From Caenibius sp964466155 (GTDB taxonomy: Bacteria > Pseudomonadota > Alphaproteobacteria > Sphingomonadales > Sphingomonadaceae), in assembly GCA_964466155.1 (NCBI GenBank), contig CAYXMY010000054.1:1-19282 (forward strand): a stretch of 19,282 nt of DNA, given 5' to 3'. Position numbers and translations under genes: made by a program. Below the pieces are notes generated by a model. It searched no databases. It was not told the origin of the DNA and worked only from the letters and a program-made list of their open reading frames with translations. This document shows, piece by piece, positions 14,592 to 19,282 of this stretch. Positions within the stretch are counted from its first letter, which is position 1; every line of letters begins with the position of its first letter.

Positions 14592-16133
14592 TCAATAAGC
14601 CCGGGCGACGAAAATGCGTTCCACCGCGGGCTCGCCGGTAAAGATACAGGCACCATCGGCGGGCACAGCATCGGTCGGTACGTTACGGATGGTGAGTTTC
14701 AGCGCTTTGAGCTGTTCCACCACCGCATCGAGCGCGGCGCCGGTCGGCTTCGACCATTGCACTTCCACCCAGCCGGGCTGGTGCCGGTCTTCACCGAAGA
14801 AGGCGGAAAGCTGGTCGAACGTGTCGACGCCGCGCGTGATATTGGCATCGCGCCGGTCCTGCGCCTCGGCAAACAGGGCCTGCTGGATATCCTGCAACAG
14901 CGCGGGGATTTCGGCGGCACATTCTTCGCGGGTGGGTGCGGTGAAATCGGGCTTGGCGGCCGCGTTCCACAGTCGGTCGCGGCGCAGCTGGCTGACTTTG
15001 CCGTTTTCCATGTCGCGCCCGCCGATTTCGAGGATCACCGGGGCGCCTTTACGCACCCAGTCCCAACGCTTGGCCGCGGCCTTGCCCGGCTTGGTGTCGA
15101 GCAGGACGCGCACGGGTTCGCCCAGCGCTGTCTGTGCGGCGATCTGCGTGTGCAATTCGCGGCAGTAGGCCAGCAGCGCCTCGTCCCCCGCGTCATCGCG
15201 CAGCATCGGCAGGATCACGACCTGGAACGGTGCAATGGCGGGCGGCACGCGCAGACCGTCGTCATCGCCGTGCGTCATGATGACGCCGCCGATCAGGCGG
15301 GTGGATACGCCCCAACTGGTGGTGTGGGCGTGGCGCTGGCCGCCTTCACGGTCCTGATACTGGATGCCGGCCGCTTCGGCGAAGCTGGTGCCGAGATAGT
15401 GCGAGGTGCCGGCCTGCAGCGCCTTGCCATCCTGCATCATCGCCTCGATCGAATAGGTCGCGACGGCACCCGGAAAACGTTCGTTCTCCGGCTTTTCCCC
15501 GGCGATCACCGGCATGGCGAGCACGTCTTCCGAAAAGCTGCGGTACATTTCCAGCGCGCGCAGGGTTTCTTCCATCGCACCTTCGCGGTCTTCGTGCGCG
15601 GTATGGCCTTCCTGCCAGAGGAATTCCGAGGTGCGCAGGAACATGCGGGTGCGCATTTCCCAGCGCACGACGTTGGCCCATTGGTTGGTCAGCATCGGCA
15701 GATCGCGCCAGCTTTGCACCCAGCGGGCCATGGCCGCGCCGATCACCGTTTCGGAAGTGGGGCGCACGACCAGCGGTTCTTCCAGCTTCGCTTCGGGATC
15801 GGGGATCAGCCCGCCCTTCTCACCCGCGACAAGGCGGTGATGGGTGACGACCGCCATTTCCTTGGCGAAGCCTTCGACGTGTTCGGCTTCCTTGGCGAAA
15901 TAGGACAAGGGGATGAACAGCGGGAAATAGCAGTTCTGAACGCCAGCGGCCTTGATCCGGTCATCCATCAGGCGCTGGATGCGTTCCCAGATGCCATAGC
16001 CCCACGGCTTGATGACCATGCAGCCGCGCACGCCCGATTCCTCGGCCATGTCCGCCTGGGACACGACGGCCTGATACCACTGGGCGAAATCGTCTGCGCG
16101 TTTGATCGAAAGGGCGTGGCGAATGGCGGACAC
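14592..16133 (-). CDS. proS: Prolyl-tRNA synthetase, eukaryote/archaea-like type
   Basis: Charges tRNA-Pro; class II synthetase. 513 aa. Class II motif 1 region GCMVIKPWGYGIWERI (38-53), the TXE loop RPTSE (124-128), motif 2 FLRTSEFLWQEGHTAH (165-180) and motif 3 LIGGVIMTHGDDDGLRVPP (280-298), then an anticodon-binding domain. There is no editing insertion between motifs 2 and 3, and a C-terminal extension ends in Tyr (IFVARAY, Y513), both features of the eukaryote/archaea-like ProRS group. In that group the terminal Tyr reaches toward the active site. The extension's zinc cysteines are mostly lost: only C496 remains (CIFTGEPA), where relatives have CxxCG and a further Cys pair. The start is GTG 16133, without a Shine-Dalgarno sequence but a few bases from a plausible promoter. 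rnr follows immediately. Confidence 0.96.
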   Translation of the reverse strand: MSAIRHALSIKRADDFAQWYQAVVSQADMAEESGVRGCMVIKPWGYGIWERIQRLMDDRIKAAGVQNCYFPLFIPLSYFAKEAEHVEGFAKEMAVVTHHRLVAGEKGGLIPDPEAKLEEPLVVRPTSETVIGAAMARWVQSWRDLPMLTNQWANVVRWEMRTRMFLRTSEFLWQEGHTAHEDREGAMEETLRALEMYRSFSEDVLAMPVIAGEKPENERFPGAVATYSIEAMMQDGKALQAGTSHYLGTSFAEAAGIQYQDREGGQRHAHTTSWGVSTRLIGGVIMTHGDDDGLRVPPAIAPFQVVILPMLRDDAGDEALLAYCRELHTQIAAQTALGEPVRVLLDTKPGKAAAKRWDWVRKGAPVILEIGGRDMENGKVSQLRRDRLWNAAAKPDFTAPTREECAAEIPALLQDIQQALFAEAQDRRDANITRGVDTFDQLSAFFGEDRHQPGWVEVQWSKPTGAALDAVVEQLKALKLTIRNVPTDAVPADGACIFTGEPAVERIFVARAY

Positions 16134-16146
16134 GGAATTCTCATCA

Positions 16147-16174
16147 ATTATGGGTGGATATTGCGCCCGCTCAA
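16147..16174 (-). promoter_or_regulatory. Candidate sigma70-type promoter of proS
   Basis: On the minus strand, -35 TTGAGC (16169-16174), a 16-bp spacer and -10 CATAAT (16147-16152, 5 of 6 to consensus). Transcription would start near 16139-16141, only about 6-8 nt before the GTG at 16133, giving a nearly leaderless message. It lies just beyond the phaR terminator, where a new promoter is expected. Confidence 0.5.
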
Positions 16175-16180
16175 TAGGGC

Positions 16181-16204
16181 AAAACCCGCTCTTGTCGAGC
16201 GGGT
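16181..16204 (-). terminator. Intrinsic terminator after phaR
   Basis: Perfect 8-bp stem ACCCGCTC/GAGCGGGT (16184-16191 with 16197-16204) and a 5-nt loop. On the minus strand the stem runs into TTTT (complement of AAAA at 16181-16184). It is 57 bp past the phaR stop and well placed to end the MFS-alr-phaR or phaR transcript. Confidence 0.75.
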
Positions 16205-16260
16205 CTCATGCGTTGTTCCGGCGGTTGCCACGTTTCGCCCGCATTTGCGCGGGGCGGCGG

Positions 16261-16833
16261 TCATTTGCCGAGCGTGTCAAGCTTGCGCTGCATTTCCGCC
16301 ATCTGTTCGCGCAAGGCGGCCAGTTCGTCCTTGTTCTGGCCGTTGGCGGCATCGTCCGGGCCTCCATGATCGTCTCGCGATTCGCCGCCCGGCATGAATG
16401 CCGAAGTCGCCGCCTTGAGCATCGCCATGTTGGTTTCGGCCAGGCGAGTGAAGGGATTGGCGGATACCCCGCCCTTGAACGCTTCCTGCAGCTTCTTCTG
16501 GTTGGCGAAGAAGTTTTGCATCGAGGCTTCGAGATAGTGCGGCATCATCGATTGCATCGAATTGCCGTACATGCCTATCAACTGGCGCAGAAAGCTGACT
16601 GGCAGCATCTGTTCGCCGTTCGCTTCTTCTTCCATGATGATCTGCGTGAGGATGGAATGGGTAATGTCCGCGCCGGTCTTGGCGTCGACGACCTGGAATT
16701 CGATTCCTTCCCGCGTCATCCTGGAAAGGTCCTCCAGCGTGATGTAGCTGGAAGAGCTGGTATTATAGAGCCGCCTGTTGGCGTATTTCTTGATGATGAC
16801 CGGACCGCCTTCGGTTCCGCCCGCCTTTGCCAT
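16261..16833 (-). CDS. phaR: Polyhydroxyalkanoate synthesis regulator PhaR
   Basis: DNA-binding repressor that also binds PHA; it represses phasin and PHA-associated genes when no polymer is present. 190 aa. The N-terminal PHB/PHA accumulation regulator domain is plain: IKKYANRRLYNTSSSSYITL (14-33) and VVDAKTGADITHSILTQII (about 48-66). A second accumulation-regulator segment (LPVSFLRQLIGMYGNSMQSMMPHYLEASM) follows, then a Gly/Asp-rich linker and a C-terminal helix with heptad character (ELAALREQMAEMQRKLDTL) that could form a coiled coil. ATG 16833 has an excellent AAGGAG seven nt upstream (16841-16846). No pha biosynthesis genes are in the window. It follows alr by 71 bp and is closed by an intrinsic terminator. 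Confidence 0.94.
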   Translation of the reverse strand: MAKAGGTEGGPVIIKKYANRRLYNTSSSSYITLEDLSRMTREGIEFQVVDAKTGADITHSILTQIIMEEEANGEQMLPVSFLRQLIGMYGNSMQSMMPHYLEASMQNFFANQKKLQEAFKGGVSANPFTRLAETNMAMLKAATSAFMPGGESRDDHGGPDDAANGQNKDELAALREQMAEMQRKLDTLGK

Positions 16834-16840
16834 CTAAGCG

Positions 16841-16846
16841 CTCCTT
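16841..16846 (-). promoter_or_regulatory. Strong ribosome binding site of phaR
   Basis: AAGGAG on the minus strand with a 7-nt spacer to ATG 16833; one of the best Shine-Dalgarno sequences in the window, equal to that of lpdA. Confidence 0.75.
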
Positions 16847-16904
16847 AAATTTGCCCCCAACTGAACGGAGCTTAGCATGCGCAGCGCGTGCGGTGCAACA
16901 CAGC

Positions 16905-17954
16905 CTATTTCCGTTCGAAACGCTGCCCCAGAATTGTCAGCAATTCGTATTGCGTCAGCCCCGTCAATTTTGCAGCCTCAGGCAAGGAATAGGGAACCTC
17001 TACCCAGTCGCCTTCCGTCAGATATGGAGCGGCAGCGAGATCGATGGCTACCATATCCATCGATACGCGGCCGATCAGCGGCAGCGGCGCGCCGTTGCTG
17101 TGCAGCGCCCCGTTCCTGTCGGCCCAGACACGCAAGAAACCATCGGCATAGCCCAGCGAGACCACCCCTATCCGCATCGGCCGATCCGCGATGAAGGTTG
17201 CGTTGTAACCGACGCCATCGCCGGGGGAGAGATTGCGGCACTGGATGATGGCCGCTTCGATCCTTGCCACCTGGCGAATGTCGCCTGCCAGTTCGGGCCG
17301 CGGAATCCCGCCGTAAAGCGACAGGCCCGGCCGGGTGACGTCGAACAGATATTCCTTGCCCAGCGCGATGCCCGCGCTGCTGGCAAGGCTGCGGCGGCGG
17401 GAAGGCAGTGCTGCGCAGGCATCGGCAAAACGCATTTGCTGAATGCCGTTGAGCGGGCTGTCCTCGTCCGAGGAGGCGAGATGGGACATCAGAATATCGA
17501 TATCGAGGCCAGCGATGGCTTCATCGCCGAACTCGGCGGAAGAAATGCCGAGCCGGTTCATGCCGGTATCGACCATCAGATCGCATGGCCCACCGCCCGC
17601 CTCTTGCCAGAGGTGCGCCTGAAACCGGCTGTTGATGACCGGTTTTACCCCGGTGGCGCGGGCAAATGCGCAATCGGCTGCCGTCAGCGGCCCATGCAGG
17701 ACGGATATCCGCTCCGCCGGAACATGCGCCAGCACAGCGGGCACTTCGCCCCAATGCGCGACAAAGAAATCGTGTGCGCCCGCATCGCGCAGCACCGGCA
17801 CCGCGAGATCCACCCCAAGGCCATAGGCGTTAGCCTTGACCGCCGCGCCCGCATGTGCGGCGCCCGAACGGGCGTTCAGAGCATGCCAGTTGTGTGCGAG
17901 AGCGGAACGATCGAGACGAAGGCGAAGCGAGGGCGCGGGTTGTTCAGGGAGCAT
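16905..17954 (-). CDS. alr: Alanine racemase
   Basis: PLP enzyme converting L-Ala to D-Ala for peptidoglycan. 349 aa from ATG 17954, a usual length; the frame is open to 18059, but those residues lie inside the MFS gene and are unlike the family. PLP lysine K40 in VKANAYGLG; VDTGMNRLGI in the barrel; RPGLSLYGG; the catalytic Tyr of the C-terminal domain at about 250 in GVGYNATF; then VSLGYADGFLR and GRVSMDM. The closing TQYELLTILGQR is typical. The start overlaps the MFS stop by 11 bp, suggesting translational coupling. A biosynthetic (alr) rather than catabolic (dadX) role is likelier because no D-amino-acid dehydrogenase lies nearby, but the two cannot be told apart by sequence alone. Confidence 0.95.
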   Translation of the reverse strand: MLPEQPAPSLRLRLDRSALAHNWHALNARSGAAHAGAAVKANAYGLGVDLAVPVLRDAGAHDFFVAHWGEVPAVLAHVPAERISVLHGPLTAADCAFARATGVKPVINSRFQAHLWQEAGGGPCDLMVDTGMNRLGISSAEFGDEAIAGLDIDILMSHLASSDEDSPLNGIQQMRFADACAALPSRRRSLASSAGIALGKEYLFDVTRPGLSLYGGIPRPELAGDIRQVARIEAAIIQCRNLSPGDGVGYNATFIADRPMRIGVVSLGYADGFLRVWADRNGALHSNGAPLPLIGRVSMDMVAIDLAAAPYLTEGDWVEVPYSLPEAAKLTGLTQYELLTILGQRFERK

Positions 17955-19282
17955 CTTCTGGGAAATCTTTCGGCGGGCCGGAGGGGATGCCCCACAGGCC
18001 AACCAGAAACGAAATGAGGACGAAGGCCCACGTATACCACAAACCCGCGTAGGCATCACCCGATTTGGCGACGATGTAATTGGCGATCAGCGGAAGGAAG
18101 CCGCCGAAGTATCCCGCGCCGATGTGATAGGGAATCGACATCGAACTGTAGCGGATTTTCGCCGGGAACAGTTCCGCCAGCAGGGCCGCCGCTGATCCGA
18201 ACGTCAGGGCCGACATGATGCCCAGCACAAGCAGGATGGCAATGATTCCAAGAATGCTCGCCAAAGGTGGGGACTGAACCGAAAAGTCGAACCCATGAGC
18301 GGCCAGCGCCTGCTCCAGCCCGGCCTTGCGTGCGGCGTTATCCTCCATCCATTCGTTGGCGAGCGGAATTTCGGTGCCACCCACCGTAAGGCGCAACCGG
18401 TCCGCCTGGACAATTGTGTACGGCACCCCACCTGCGGAAAGCGTTTCCAGCACGCGCCCACAGGGGGACGGTTTGCTGCCTAGCAGATCGCCGAACGGAT
18501 CGGTCGTGCATTGCGGGCCGGCAATCAGCACCGGACTGGCCTTTGCCGCTGCCTCTAGGCCGGGATTGGCGAGATGGCCCATGCCCCAGAATGCCGGGAA
18601 CAGAAGGAAGAGCGTCAGGAAGTTGCCGATGATAATCGGTTTCTTGCGGCCCACCCGGTCTGACCATTGGCCAACCGGGATATAGAAGATCATCGTAATC
18701 AGCCCGGCGACGAGCAGGATAAGTTCGACCGTGAGCCCGTCCACACGCATAGGCCCGCGCAGGAACGACATGCTGCTGAAGAACGCCGTGTACCAGATGG
18801 TGGTGAGCCCGGCGGTGATCCCGAACAGGGCCACGAAGATGCGTTTCTTGTTACCGGGAAAGGTGAAGCTTTCGACGAAGGGATTCCCGGAGGTTTCCCC
18901 TGCTTCCTTCATCGCCTTGAATACGGGGCTTTCCGACAGCTTGAAGCGCATCCACAGCGAGACGGCCAGCAACAGCAGCGATAGCAGGAAAGGCATGCGC
19001 CAGCCCCATGCGGCAAAGGCTTCTTCCGGAATGACAAGGCGGCACAGGACGATAACCGCGATGCTGAGCACGAAACCGCCCACCACGCTCGCCTGAATGA
19101 AACTGGTGAAGAAGCCGCGCTTTTCGAGTGGGGCATGTTCGGCGACATACGTGGTCGCTCCGCCGTATTCGCCGCCCAGGGCAAGGCCTTGCAGGATGCG
19201 CAGCAGGATGACGATCAACGGTGCGCCGAGCCCGAGGGTTTCGGCACTGGGGACGAGACCCACCCCCGCCGTGGCGATCCCC
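17944..19282 (-). CDS. MFS transporter, metabolite:H+ symporter (MHS) family, 5' end outside window
   Basis: Inner-membrane secondary transporter related to ProP/KgtP/ShiA-type symporters; the substrate is unknown. The reading frame is open to the window's right edge, so the N-terminus is missing; about 446 codons are visible. The MHS signature LLRILQGLALGGEYGGA and the loop APLEKRGFFTSF are followed by eight or so clear membrane segments. The MFS motif GQWSDRVGRKKPI marks the loop after the eighth helix. Between the presumed helices 9 and 10 lies an insertion of about 100 residues (about 18268-18572) with two Cys, expected to face the periplasm. The stop overlaps alr by 11 bp, hinting at joint expression with alanine racemase, but this does not prove an amino-acid substrate. 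The GTG at 19261-19263 is internal, not the start. Confidence 0.9.
   Translation of the reverse strand, partial: GIATAGVGLVPSAETLGLGAPLIVILLRILQGLALGGEYGGATTYVAEHAPLEKRGFFTSFIQASVVGGFVLSIAVIVLCRLVIPEEAFAAWGWRMPFLLSLLLLAVSLWMRFKLSESPVFKAMKEAGETSGNPFVESFTFPGNKKRIFVALFGITAGLTTIWYTAFFSSMSFLRGPMRVDGLTVELILLVAGLITMIFYIPVGQWSDRVGRKKPIIIGNFLTLFLLFPAFWGMGHLANPGLEAAAKASPVLIAGPQCTTDPFGDLLGSKPSPCGRVLETLSAGGVPYTIVQADRLRLTVGGTEIPLANEWMEDNAARKAGLEQALAAHGFDFSVQSPPLASILGIIAILLVLGIMSALTFGSAAALLAELFPAKIRYSSMSIPYHIGAGYFGGFLPLIANYIVAKSGDAYAGLWYTWAFVLISFLVGLWGIPSGPPKDFPEDAP

Noticed and set aside
12869..14641. 590-codon plus-strand frame opposite rnr
   Set aside because: Antisense shadow of rnr; the RNB motifs on the other strand are decisive.
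14157..16397. 746-codon plus-strand frame opposite proS and the start of rnr
   Set aside because: High-G+C antisense shadow of two strongly conserved minus-strand genes; its translation is Arg/His/Gly-rich with no family resemblance.
19181..19192. Second copy of the palindrome GCAAGGCCTTGC
   Set aside because: It lies in the conserved LQGLALGG coding stretch of the transporter, so it is explained by codon choice.
1..19282. CRISPR arrays, insertion sequences, toxin-antitoxin or defence genes
   Set aside because: No regularly spaced repeats, transposase or integrase motifs, or paired small genes were found on either strand.

Overview
This window looks like ordinary core chromosome of an alphaproteobacterium, most probably a member of the Sphingomonadales (Sphingomonas/Novosphingobium/Erythrobacter relatives). 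Supporting signs are the high G+C content, the family-level look of the proteins, a ~513-residue eukaryote/archaea-like prolyl-tRNA synthetase, a PhaR-type regulator, and a free-standing E2/E3 pair of the pyruvate dehydrogenase complex. Genus or species cannot be fixed from the sequence alone. Almost every gene lies on the minus strand. The exceptions are one tRNA-Ser(UGA) and one universal-stress-protein gene. I found no CRISPR array, insertion sequence, prophage, toxin-antitoxin pair or recognisable defence locus.

Region 1 (1-5690, minus strand, transcribed right to left) is a tightly packed cluster. It runs from an MltB-like lytic transglycosylase through an RlpA-like SPOR lipoprotein, a DacA-type D-Ala-D-Ala carboxypeptidase, thymidylate kinase (tmk) and DNA polymerase III delta' (holB) to methionyl-tRNA synthetase (metG), which is cut by the window edge. 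Four junctions overlap (17, 4, 4 and 8 bp), so translational coupling is likely. The cluster joins cell-wall remodelling to dTTP supply, the replicative clamp loader and translation.

Region 2 (5691-6798) holds the plus-strand tRNA-Ser(UGA) and, convergent to it and only 16 bp from its 3' end, an unrecognised two-helix membrane protein gene of about 52% G+C, against 65-70% in sampled neighbouring lines. It is the best candidate here for a transferred accessory gene.

Region 3 (6799-11724, minus) carries pdhC (E2), lpdA (E3), a UDP-glucose 6-dehydrogenase and a YqgE/AlgH-family protein. E1 (pdhA/pdhB) is not in the window. The 241-bp pdhC-lpdA gap is AT-rich and contains a nested inverted repeat overlapping a possible promoter.

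Region 4 (11725-19282) starts with a divergent promoter region between pdhC and the plus-strand usp gene. The remaining genes are on the minus strand: an MHS-family MFS transporter (5' end outside the window), alr (alanine racemase), phaR, proS and rnr. A clear intrinsic terminator follows phaR, and a plausible proS promoter sits immediately beyond it. rnr and usp converge and share a GC-rich hairpin.

No unmistakably new biological system is visible. The most interesting points are the low-G+C gene beside tRNA-Ser, the nested inverted repeat before lpdA, the RlpA-like protein that has lost the family's catalytic signature, the ~100-residue periplasmic insertion in the MHS transporter, and the ProRS whose zinc-site cysteines are mostly missing.
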